Below are positions 33,000 to 43,900 of a DNA stretch of 64,000 bases, in pieces. Positions within the stretch are counted from its first letter, which is position 1. The number at the start of each line of letters is the position of its first letter. The position numbers and the translations under genes were made by a program. The notes under the pieces were generated by a model that made no database searches, was not told where the DNA came from, and saw only the letters and a list, made by a program, of their open reading frames with translations. This stretch comes from Mytilinidion resinicola (Eukaryota > Ascomycota > Dothideomycetes > Mytilinidiales > Mytilinidiaceae). The stretch covers positions 1,367,456-1,431,455 of the forward strand of contig NW_022985442.1 in NCBI RefSeq assembly GCF_010093595.1, in the 5' to 3' direction.

Positions 33000-35900
33000 T
33001 CGATAGATCCCATCGCTGTGGTACCCCAATATCAAACCGCGGACGCTAAGGGCAGTCTTACCTGTCAGGTACATGATGTAGAACATGGTGCCGAGGAGCG
33101 TGGAGTGGGGTGTTGGCCAGGCGTGGGCGACCTAGAGAGCAGGAGAGCAATGGCTGCTGCGGACTCGTGGATGGCGGCGTGGAAACCTTGGAGGCTACAG
33201 CCCTACTGCCACGAGGTCGTAGGTGGGAGGGTGGTGAGGGTGTCGGGTATCGTGGCTCCTGTCGTACAACGGCAGATGCGTTCGGGGGCGCGACAGCTAC
33301 CAATGCGAGCAGTGACAGTTGTCTAGTATGCTGGCGATGCTATCGAAGGGGGGAACAGCAAGGGAGAGTGAGTGGTCTGCAGAAAATGAAAAGGGGATGG
33401 GGGGACATATGGCTCCAACGGCGGGACAGCGTGTAATTTATTGCAGGCGCGGGTGCAGCAGGCATGTCTGGATATGCATCCGAGTCGAGTCCGGCCGTGC
33501 TAGAGGCAGCGAGCAGTGGGCAGTGGGCATCTGAGATGAACAATCTGCAGGCCTGGTTGCGGCTCTGAGGGCAAGCCCCATATTGATGTGTTGGCGTGCG
33601 TTTTGGCCAGTGACTTATCGGGGTTCCAGAAGGTCGCTAGGGACATTTGATAACTCGACGCTCCCATAAGGCACAGACTCACCGGTTCTCGCCAGAGCAG
33701 ACATTCTTCCTTCGCCACCATGCGGCAGGCATTGCGCACGAGTGGCCGCTGGGGATGGTGCACTGCTCAGATCGCCGTCGCCAGCAGCGGTTTGGCCTCA
33801 GCGCACCCAAGGCACGGGCTGCAAGTTGCAACGCTGGCACGCTGGCAACGGTGGAGGCGCCCTGCACCCGCACCAGCACCATCCGCTCCGCCCTCCAGCG
33901 TTGCGGAGGAGTCTCAGGCTCTGGGGCGGCCGCTAATTTATGCTGTGCGGCAATTCGCTGGAGATGCACCGCACCGCAACGTCAGATGCTGCACGCAGCC
34001 TCTCAGCGAGCTCCCGCCGACATGCCTGCCGTCCCCAGCTGCGGCGAGCACCAGCACCCGTGGCCCCGGGCGGGTGCGGCTTGGCGCGAGGCCGAGGGGA
34101 ATGGGGGATGGGTGGTGGACAGGCGGGCACGTCGACGAGCAGCAACGGCCAGGAGCGCCAGCACCGCGCGAAAACTGGGCCTGGCGGACGATGAGGCCTG
34201 CTCCGTGCCGGTTCAAGCGCGGCCATCGCGCGTCGGGGGCCTCTACTGGCAGGCAGGACGACACGCTACGTGACTGCGGAGGGAACAGAGCATGGTGGCT
34301 TGGAGGAGCACTCAAGCGTCGCACCCAGAATAGACGGCCCTGTCTGCGCGCACAACGGCCAGTCACCAGCGCCAGCGGGCGAGGGGTCTCGATGGCGGGC
34401 AGCTGGTGGGTGGTGTTACGGCAGGACATGTCGTTGCACCCCGGACGCCCGTGCTCATGCAATGCGTGGTGAGTTGTCAACGCTTGATGCTTGGAGGCCG
34501 AACTATCTGCGCCAAACGCCCAAACGGGGGAAGACCAACGGCTGCAAATGTGCGGCATCGCGCCCGGCATGAGTCGCAGAGTGCGTGGATGCTGCCGACG
34601 TTGGCATGACGGCGGGGCTGCGGTGGGGACTGACTGACAGAGTGAACAGACTATAGACTGCCTCTATCTGGCCCGAATCTGCCTGGACGAGCCCCATCGC
34701 ACCCTTCTGGACGGCGCCAGGGTGCTCCACGAGACGACAACAGTCCGAATAGGCACGGCCGCCATGCACGACGGGGGGGCGGACTGGGGTGAGTGGTTCC
34801 TGACGAGGGCGGAGAGCCATCCTAGGAGCATTTCGACGGCGAGCTACTTTACCTCAGCAGTGAACGCTTGCTCACATTATCCGAACTGCCCGGACGCCGC
34901 CCCCAGTCTCTGGGCGTATGGGACCTGGTTGGCCAGGCCGCATCGTGCATCGATGGACAGCAATATGGCGTGAAGCTTCGACGATACTGGGCCGTCAGGG
35001 CCCCACGGCCGACAGGACGCCAGCAGCAGCGTGACCTGCGCCGAGACGGTATCGAGGCCTGGCAGGAGGGCCTGGCAACTGGACGCTGGTCGTTATCGTC
35101 GTAGTTGTGGTTTGCGAGGAGCGCTCCAAGATGGATGGGGAGACGTACCGCACCGACAGCCTTTGGCGCCGGAGCCACGCCTGGGAGAGGCAACGACGGG
35201 CATCAGATGCATGACGGTAGTAGTGGACTCCATGGCTCCATGGCTCCATAGTCGCGGGGTAGCAGGTAGGCGTGGTAGAGGGCACAGGCAGACGGGCAGC
35301 ATCCGAGCATGGCGGAGAATTGCAGCGATGAATGATGGGCGTCGTTCCAGGATTGCGTGTTACAGCTTGGCTATACAGGGTCCCGCCGGCGTGCGCAATC
35401 GATACAAACGGCGGTGAGGGCTAACTAGGCGCGGTAGCCTCTGGCGCGACGCTGGGGACTGCTGCTAGTGGAGGAGGAGGATGCTGATGCTGGGGCTGGG
35501 GCTGATGATACTCTATATCAACACCACGGCCGCGTGGGCGGGCTGTCTCGTCGCCATGCTGTGGACGACGTCGAAGTCCTTGACGATGAGGCGGCGAGCA
35601 GCGACAAGCGCCCCACAGGTTCATTTGCGTCTCTCCAACCACGCCCTGCGATGCCCTTCAGCCCTATGAGACACCGGGCCTCCGCCCTGCCGATTCTGCG
35701 CCGCCGACTGCCAGCGTCCGGCGCTGCATCTGGGCCTGCCTGCAAGTGGCGTCTGGCAGCTATGAGCGAGAAGACGGGTGGACTGGAGATGCATCTGAGG
35801 TCAAGTTCCAAGGTTGGCGTGAGACGTGCATCACGTGCCAGGAGTATGCGTTCGGGGAGCCTCAACACCATGGAGAAGCCCGGAGGAGAGCGCTGTCGGG

Positions 35901-36300
35901 CGGGTGAGGAGCCGCTGCAGGTCGTAGAGTTTCATCTTGTCTATATGATGCCCAACACCAGCTCAGAAACGCTCTCGTAGTTCACCTTCACGTGGCATTC
36001 GCCTCGGCCTACAGTACTAGGACTCCCATACGTGCACACTCCGAAGTGACGACGCGTAGACGTGCAGGCCCCCTACTTCATCAGAACCTCAACGCAACAG
36101 AGATTTCAGATTCTAAAGAGTGAAAAGACTTCCTTATAGGTAGTTGTTAACTTGCAAAGGCTTTTATTTAGTATTCTTAATTATTGAGTAGCAGTAAGCG
36201 CTTAGAAACTGCTCCATCGTGACTTCCCCTTTTGCACCTCCATCCTGCCACGCGTGCAAACCAGCCGCGTGATAGTCCTCAAAACCTCGACTTCTTCTTC
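33000..36300. other. GC-rich stretch without supported genes
   Basis: Many overlapping frames of up to 250 codons are open on both strands (for example 33720-34472 plus, 33938-34570 minus and 35468-35980 plus). This is expected where GC content is high and stops are rare. None has a domain, convincing residue composition or splice sites. From about 36090 to 36240 the sequence becomes AT-rich. I see no gene. Confidence 0.5.
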
Positions 36301-36434
36301 TCCTTCTGACACACCGCCCTCCATCCATCACCGTTCCATCACCGTTCCATCACTCACCATCCCCATCTGCAACTCCAACTCTATCCTCTTCACAAACAAT
36401 CTGTGCTTCCACATCACCAACCACAAACACAACA

Positions 36435-36968
36435 ATGGCTTCCCCCGTCGTCCGCCTCACCCTCTTCAAGATCCCCGACCCCCAAGACATCGACTACCTG
36501 GTAGCCAAGTTCAGCACGATCCAGACAGACGCCGTCAAGGTACCTGCCACTGAACTCCCATCCCTCCCCTCAACTCCCCTCAACTCCCCTCCTAACCCTA
36601 CCCCAACCCCGCTCACCATGCCCTCAAGGACGGCAAGCCCTACATCTTCGCCGCCAGCACCAGCAAGCTGCACGAGGAGCCCCGCAACCAGGGCTACACC
36701 GTCGTCGCCCGCATCATCTTCCACTCGATGGCCGACATGGAGTACTACGACAAGGAGTGCCCCGCTCACGCCGCTATCAAGGAAGCTGGCAAGGGCAAGG
36801 CTACCGAGCCACCTTTGGTAAGTGCCTTCCTTTTGATGCTGATCTCCCCTTCCGCATGCTGACCTCTCCCAGATCGTCTCTATGGACGCCAACCCGGCCG
36901 AGGCCAAGCGCATGATGGCCATGCTCAAGGAGACGTACGGTGACGATGGTGAGGGCGGAAAGGTCTAG
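36435..36968 (+). CDS. stress-responsive A/B barrel (Dabb) domain protein
   Basis: Three exons (36435-36539, 36629-36817, 36873-36968) encode 129 residues. The introns are 89 bp (GTACCT...CTCAAG, containing a CTCAACTCCC tandem) and 55 bp (GTAAGT...TCCCAG). The sequence VVRLTLFKIPDPQDIDYLVA, then DGKPYIFAASTSK, then GYTVVARIIFHSMADMEYYD, then CPAHAAIKE has the alternating strand-helix layout of the ferredoxin-like dimeric alpha+beta barrel (Dabb) family. Proteins of this family are small homodimers. Some act in stress responses and some catalyse polyketide cyclisation. No partner genes of a biosynthetic cluster are adjacent, so a general role is more likely. The family call is good; function is open. 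Confidence 0.85.
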
Positions 36969-37858
36969 CAGTGTGTCCACGCTGCTCTGGGCTAGAGGGC
37001 GGGATCTCCACGAGCGGAGCGGTGAAGTGCCGGAGGAGGGGGTTGCTGGCATTCATAAGTCCATTTCCACAGGGCCATGGGACGGGGCACCGTCTGAGCT
37101 GGCGTAGCAGGCTATCCGATTGTTCCAAATGATTCTCTTTCTCATGTTTTGACATTATGAAAGCTCTTTGAGCAGTGACAGACGAGCAATGACAGACATA
37201 CGTGCACATTTATCGAATGTAGTAGGAAGACCCTGCCCTCTGAACACTGCTTTCACCTTGGATCCTAGGCATCGTTTGACTGCCGCGTGCGATGACTTCA
37301 GTTTGGCTTGATGTATATGCGTCGACTAGGGTGTCACTGTGCGAGGTTCCCCATACATGTCACGAGCCTGGAAGACCAATCGTGTGGTTCTGATGCGTCC
37401 AGCCGTGCGGCGACCTAGTCGTGCTGATGGTGCAGGAGGCGGGCGTTGCACGCTGCTGCTTGCAGCTTTGGCGGCTGGAATGCTCACGTTCGAATGCGGC
37501 TCAACAATGGCATCCTCGCCAGCATTTGCATGCTCTAAATTAAGGAAGAATGGGACTGCGCTGGAGATCACCCGTTGCCAAGCAGCTGCCGACTCCCCTC
37601 CGGCTGCAGGTCCGCCCAGGCCGCGTGGAGCTTGCTCTTGCTCCCTGACTAAAACACGCCTGGGGACTTCCCCACGACCCTCGTTCAGCCTCACCACCAC
37701 TCGCCCCCGACACGCGGATTCTGCAAGAGGGCTGTGCGAGTGTAGCCTCGCCCGTGTCAAGCATTGTTCTCCTCTTCTTCGTGCGCTGCCGCTGTCTTGT
37801 CCCGTTCCGTTCCATTCATGGTGCCTCTTTAGTCTTTCAGTTTGCAGTCTCCATCAAC
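36969..37858. other. intergenic and carboxypeptidase leader
   Basis: No supported gene. A five-codon upstream ORF (ATG at 37818, stop TAG) lies in the probable leader of the carboxypeptidase gene, 41 bp before its start codon. Confidence 0.45.
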
Positions 37859-40028
37859 ATGGCAAGTCCCCCGTCCCTACAACTGTCAACGAAGCATCCA
37901 GCATCCGTCACAAGGACTGCCGTTCCCCCCAGTCATACACAGTCCATTGAAGGCTAATGCACCTCTCCAGCTGTTTCAGCTGCTTCCAATCGTTGCTGCC
38001 ATCCTCATCCTTCCCTTCTCTGCCGCCCAGTTTCCAGCTCCCGTCACCTATTCGACCGTCATCAAGTCGCCAATCGATCCTAAAATCACCATTTCCTACA
38101 AGACACCCAATGCCAACACCTGCACTACAGCTTTCGAAGCCCAAAAGCAATACACGGGCTATGTTCAGCTTCCGCCCTACACCATTGCACCATACCAGCA
38201 GAACTATACCATAAACACCTTCTTCTGGTTCATTGAAGCACGCGAAAACCCGGAGACGGCCCCGCTTACTATCTGGCTCAATGGGGGTCCTGGGAGTAGT
38301 AGCATGATCGGGCTGTTCCAGGAGAGCGGACCATGTGAGGTCGTTCAAACCGACGAGGGTTACGCCACACAAGCGCGTACTTGGGGATGGGACAGGAGCT
38401 CCAATGTGCTTTACATCGACCAGCCCGCCCAGGTCGGCTTCTCCTACGACATCCTGGTGAACAAATCCCACAATCTTTTCACCGATGTTTACACCACTCC
38501 TGCCGGCGCTCCTTCTGGACAGTCCCCCTACACCGACCTCAATGGCACCTTCAGCTCAGGGAACCCACTCAACACTGCCAACACGACCAATATCGCGGCA
38601 GCTGCGGCCTGGCATTTCTTGCAAGGCTTCCTCTCCGCGTTCCCTCGATACAACCCCGGAACCAAGCCTAACAGCACTACAACGTATGCGACTGGTGTCA
38701 ATCTTTTCGCAGAAAGCTATGGAGGAGAGTACGGCCCTGTCATGGCAAATTATTTTGAAGCCCAAAACTCAAAACGCGCAACTGGTCAACTCTCACGTAA
38801 CAGCACTCTCGAAATCAAACTCGTCTCCCTTGGCATCATCAACGGTTGGATCGACCAGCTCGTACAAACCCCATACTACCCGAGATTTGCCAACAACAAT
38901 ACCTACGGAATCAAAGCCGTCGACGACGTGACTATGCTCAACAGTCTCAGCGATTTCGAAGCCTCTGGAGGGTGTAAGGAGGCCATTCTCGCCTGTCGCA
39001 GTAGTATTGCGAAGAATGATCCCCAAGGCGAGGGCGACGTGTTATCGACGAATCAGCTGTGCAGTTCAGCGCAAAACAAGTGCCTTCCAATCGAAGACGC
39101 CTATTACAATTCTAGTCGAAATCCCTACGACATAAGACAGGTACTGCCGGTCAGCTTTCCCAGTCCTGCTTACATGGAATATCTCAACTATGCCGAGGTG
39201 CAGCAGTCAATTGGAACCCAAGTAAACTACACAGACTCCAATGATGTGGTCTTGAACGCTTTCTCAGAAACAGGCGATATCAACCGAGATGGCCAAGTTG
39301 CATCTCTCGCACAACTCCTTGGACTTGGAATTCGGGTTGCGTTGATGTATGGCGATGCTGACTACATCTGCAACTGGTTCGGAGGCGAGGCGGTTTCCTT
39401 TGCCATCGCTGCAGCTGCGCCTGGATATACCACTGCCTTCCCCGCTGCCGGCTACGCTGAAATTGTCGTCAACTCTACCTACGTCGGTGGTGCAGTGCGC
39501 CAATTCGGAAACCTCTCCTTCTCTCGCATCTACGACTCTGGCCATCTCATCCCGGCATACCAGCCTGAAACCGCCTTCACCGTCTTCACGCGCATCATCC
39601 AAGGCTCCGAGATCGCCATGGGACACGCCGTGGATCTGAGCACTTTCGCGACTTACGGGCTCATGAACTCCACGCACACCAACAAGACGCCGGATCAAGG
39701 AGACACCACGTGTTGGCTGCGTGCCCTGCAAGGGTCGTGCACACAAGACCAGATACAAATGCTCGCAGCGGGCCAGGGCAAGGTCGTCGACGGCGTGTAC
39801 TACGAAGAAGAAAACAGCGCGCCCAGCTCTGTGTTGCCGCCCAGCCGCACCGTCTCGATGGGCGGCAAAGGCGCGACGGGGACGTCGACGGCCGGACTGA
39901 CCGGCGTCTACGTCGCTACGGGCACGCCTACCGCTACTTCTGCGGCTGCGCCGTCGCGGCTGAGGAGTGCGCGCTGGGTTGGTCCTTGCGGTGTCCTCGC
40001 TGCTTTGAGTTGGTTAATACTCGTATGA
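37859..40028 (+). CDS. secreted serine carboxypeptidase (S10)
   Basis: Model: ATG alone at 37859-37861, then a 109-bp GC-AG intron (GCAAGT..., branch point GGCTAATGC, acceptor CTCCAG), then 37971-40028. This yields 686 residues starting MLFQLLPIVAAILILPFSAA, an excellent signal peptide. Without the intron there is no in-frame ATG upstream of that signal. A second acceptor nine bases on (TTTCAG) would also keep frame. Peptidase family S10 hallmarks are complete: the oxyanion motif NGGPGSSS, nucleophile Ser250 in AESYGGEYG, Asp465 in GDADYICNW and His526 in DSGHLIPAYQPE. Many N-glycosylation sites are present. The C-terminal 80 residues are Thr/Ser/Gly-rich and end in a hydrophobic segment (CGVLAALSWLILV), which may signal a GPI anchor. 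It cleaves C-terminal residues from peptides outside the cell or in the vacuole. Confidence 0.93.
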
Positions 40029-40404
40029 GCGACGGACATTTTTTTTCTCGAAACATCTGAAGCCTCCGCGAAAGGAGGTGGTGAGTTCGCGTGTACGATG
40101 TGTATAGCTCTTGTTTTGCAGCAACTCGCTCTATACCACTTTTCGGTTTTGTGTCCTCCTCGAGCGTAATCATCGAGCGTGTACAACGGCATGGCATGGG
40201 TGGTTCGGGTTTGGCACGCATTCATCCCGCGCATTGATAGCGGAGCCACTGGCGTTTTGGGGGATTTTCCGCATCCTTACCCCGGTTTCAACTAGGCTCG
40301 TAGGGTGGTATTATTGGATCGAGCAAAAAAACGGACGCCTAAGCGGGCCGGGAGGAAAATCAGGGGCTCCATAGAGCACTAAGGGAAGCATACATGGCGT
40401 TTTT

Positions 40405-40427
40405 CTTGTATTATTATTATTATTGTT
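40405..40427 (+). repeat. TTA microsatellite
   Basis: About five TTA/ATT units (TATTATTATTATTATTG) in the convergent 3' region between the carboxypeptidase and BLM10 genes. Confidence 0.7.
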
Positions 40428-40814
40428 CCGGCTTTCGATGGATCGCAAGACGAGGGTTTCGGATTCGGATGCGTCACTTCGAGTAGAAACCCAAGCACGG
40501 AAAAGCAACATCAATTCACAACCATTAATACGTAGAGATTGCCAAATGCGTTTGTTATGTCTGTGTGTTGTCTATCGGTAGCTCAATCAAGCAAAGCAAA
40601 TCATTCTACATGCCTCTTTTGCCCCAACCGTTCGCCCCCCGTCCCCCCGTTCCTCCGCCCCCCGCGTCCCTCGTAACTCGTAGCTAGAAGACGAATATTG
40701 TATATTGTGAAAAGAACCGGAAGAAGCTACTAGCACAGCGCCCAGCCTATGCAGACAGAATCTACACCTACACGATACGCAAAATCAGGGAATACGTGAT
40801 GCTTTACCAAGCAA

Positions 40815-40829
40815 CCCCCCCCCCCCCCC
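40815..40829 (+). repeat. 15-bp C homopolymer
   Basis: An uninterrupted run of C in the 3' flank of BLM10. It is a likely sequencing-length error site but lies outside coding sequence in the spliced model. Confidence 0.8.
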
Positions 40830-40933
40830 GCGGCGGAAAGCCTGGACCAAAACCCGGAGTCGGAGAGAAAAGGGACAAAAAGGCACTCTTCCAACTGCGC
40901 CCACTCCTTGCATCTAGCGGAATAGGGATAGGG

Positions 40934-43900
40934 CTAGGCGAAGTAGCTCTTCCACAGCACGCCCTCGAGGTCCTCGAGCTGGTCTGGTTCGAACGCCTGT
41001 TCGCCGGGTTTAGTATATATATCGCTTTCATATCGCGTTGTTCGGGGGTGTTGTGGAGACTCACCTTCACATCAACATGCCAAGTATCCTGCCTCGTCTT
41101 CTTGAAATCCGCCAGCACGCTCTTCACGCTCTTGCCCACCATGCCCGAGTCCGCAGCCGCCTTCCGCGCCAGCGTAGCCAGCACGTCCGGCAACCACGCC
41201 GGCGGCGGGCTCGTGTAGGGAAACGCTTGGATCAGCGCGCCGAGGCCCAGCACCGCGGCGTGACGGACTAATATCAGACGGCCCTGCTCCGGCGTTGGGG
41301 TGCCCGGGACACGGCTTCTTGGGAGAGGGTTCTTGGCGAGCTGTTTCGTGAACTTCGCTTTCAGGGCCTCGACAGTGCGGGTGCGCAGTTCGACCGGCGA
41401 GCAGCGGATCATACCCGACAGGGTCGCCTTGGCGCCCTCGCGGACCTCGAGCTGCACGTCGCCGAGCATCGTGGAGACGCAGTCGAAAAGGGCCTGCTGC
41501 TGGGCCTCGGACATGAGGAAGAGGCGGCGGAAGTAGATGACCTGGATGAGGATGAGGATGCGGAGGCGCTGGTGCCACGAGGTGGCCGTGCGGCCGATGC
41601 GGATGAGGGCGGCGATGAAGTCGGCGTCCTCGCCCGCGCGGTGCGGAATGTTGGGGAGGTGGCGGAAGACGTGGTAGGCGAGGGATTGGAGCTCCGGGTC
41701 TTCTTTGATGTCCATCATGTGCAGGAGCTGCTCCATGAAGACGTCGGGGAAGAATTTGACAAGCTGGATGCACTCATAGGAGGAGAGGGCTGAGTCGAGC
41801 CAGAGGAGGACGGTTTTGCCGCCTTGGGTATAGGATGAGGGTGTTTGTTGTCCAGCGGGACGCTCCTTTCGCCAGACCTCGAGTCGTTCGAAGACATTGG
41901 TGATGGTGGTTGAGTATTCTTCTGTAGGTTCATATGGACGAGTGCCGATCGACGAAGCTTCTTTCTGAGTCTTGATGAGTGTCTCAACGCTCTTGTAAGA
42001 CTCGTGGTATCTCATTCTGAGAATGCTAGCAATAGTCTGACCCATTGCTTCACGAACGCCCTTGTACGGATGGTCGAGATGTTGCATGAAGTCTTCCAAG
42101 ATTGGCTTGTCGAGTTGGAAATGCCATCCAGCATCTAGGATACATTGCTGCAGCATCTGGATCTTGGAGCTCTCCTTGAAGGCAGCATTAGAGTTCATGT
42201 CCAGACGGAAACTTGCAAGCCAGTCTACCAATGGCCAAGCACGACGGGGATCTTTGGATTGAAGCACGACGTGCAAGAACGTGGTCCAGTACGAGGAATT
42301 CTCTGGTGTCAGGCCATCCTTGAAGATTCCTCGAACGATCGGGAATGCATACTCCCATATCTCTGCGCGCTGCTCGGGAGTCAAGTCAGGCGCAACGGAG
42401 AGGAACGCGCCCATAATTTCAGCAGTAGCTCGGTGTTGATGTTTGTCGCTACCATCAGCATATATTGATTGCGTCAGGTCTTTTATGTCTTCGAAGGTAG
42501 TCTCTGTCAAGCCGCAGAAGACAAGCTCAAAGGCGTGGGTGAGCATCATGCAGCTAGACATGCGGAAGCGGTCTGAAGTAGCATCCCGTGGTTCCTGCTT
42601 CATGTACGCGAAGTAGTTCGAGAACCATTGCCTATCAAGATGCTTGCCAATCTTTGCTCGCACTGCTTGTTCGACTTCGTCGTACTGAATCGGAGGTGGG
42701 TTTGTCAGGAAAGCAGGCATGGTTTTGTTCCACACCAGCCAGCCGGGATAGTCAAAGTCGGAATAATATTGAGCCTCTGGTTTAGCGAAACTGCTCAGGT
42801 GCTCTTCAGTCCACCCCGGATCGTCCGCTTTTGTTGGTACGGTGATTTTGTCTGGAAGCTCCTCATCGTTGAGGAGGTATCTCTCGTAACTATGGCCTGT
42901 GATACCACGAGTCTGAATGAGAGTGAAAATGCCGACCAAAGCTCCACCGTACAACCCACGAAGACTCGGATGAGGATCAATAGAACCCTTGGTGACAAGA
43001 TCGATCATTGGATCTGAAGCAATGGAGTCATATCTCATGCCAAGATTGACGACGATAGCCGCTGTTCGACTTGCTTTCTTCCAGTGTGACGTTGCGCCCA
43101 GGTCTACCAGCTCTGCAGACAAGTCTGCCTTCTTCTTCTCTATGCGGGTTCGTTTCTTCTTGATAAATTCTCGGCGTTTATTGACCTTCGCCTCGATCTT
43201 CTTCGAATCCTCAGAAGCAGCTGCAAATGCTATGGCCTCGACGACTTCTTGATCTAGTATGACCATACGCTCCAAGGGCTTGCCCATGTCCATGATTTGG
43301 AAAGTAGCATTACCTGCAAGCTTTTGCACGGATGGTTTATCAGCTCCAGTGACCTCGATGAATGCCTTGATCAAGGTTGGTGTAAATCTCCAATCGCGGC
43401 TGATGGTCTTTGCTAGACTACCGAAGAGTAATGAGAACATCGCTCCCTTGATGCGTGGGTAGTCGTTCTCATTTACAGCTTTCACGAGAGCTTCAAGTAG
43501 TGGTGGAATAACCAAAGGCCTAGCTCCAAGTATGCACTTGACTGCTGACTCGTTCGCGGTTTGAGCAGTGCGGCGAATTTCAGTATAAAGTGAGACGCTG
43601 GACTCGGCCAAGTCGAGGAGGAGTTGCTTGTCGAGATCAGTCTTTGGCCTAGGATTTGCGTTATGCCGTAATCTCTGCAGATGATAGACGTTCGCTCGTC
43701 TGACCAGTAATGGTCTCGGATATTCCTTTCTTAGGCCGCTGAATTTGAAAGGATGGACGTCCGCCGCGAGAAGTCGAGTAACCCGATCAAGTACATGAGC
43801 AGATCGTTCAATTCCCACATCGATAAACCAGGACCGGTAGGCATTATATAGAGAATTGAAACAAGGAACGTCGTCTTCCTGCTTCTCGATCAAGAACTTG

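Noticed and set aside
33720..34570. Overlapping 250-codon (plus) and 210-codon (minus) frames
   Set aside because: GC-rich DNA opens all frames. Both translations are Ala/Pro/Arg/Trp-rich noise without motifs.
35468..35980. 170-codon plus-strand frame
   Set aside because: It begins at GTG, has no motif, and its antisense frame is equally open.
40804..40933. C-terminal extension of BLM10 read through its last intron
   Set aside because: Splicing at GTGAGT (41064) and ACAG (40997) gives the conserved 20-residue tail. The read-through is low-complexity and crosses a C homopolymer.
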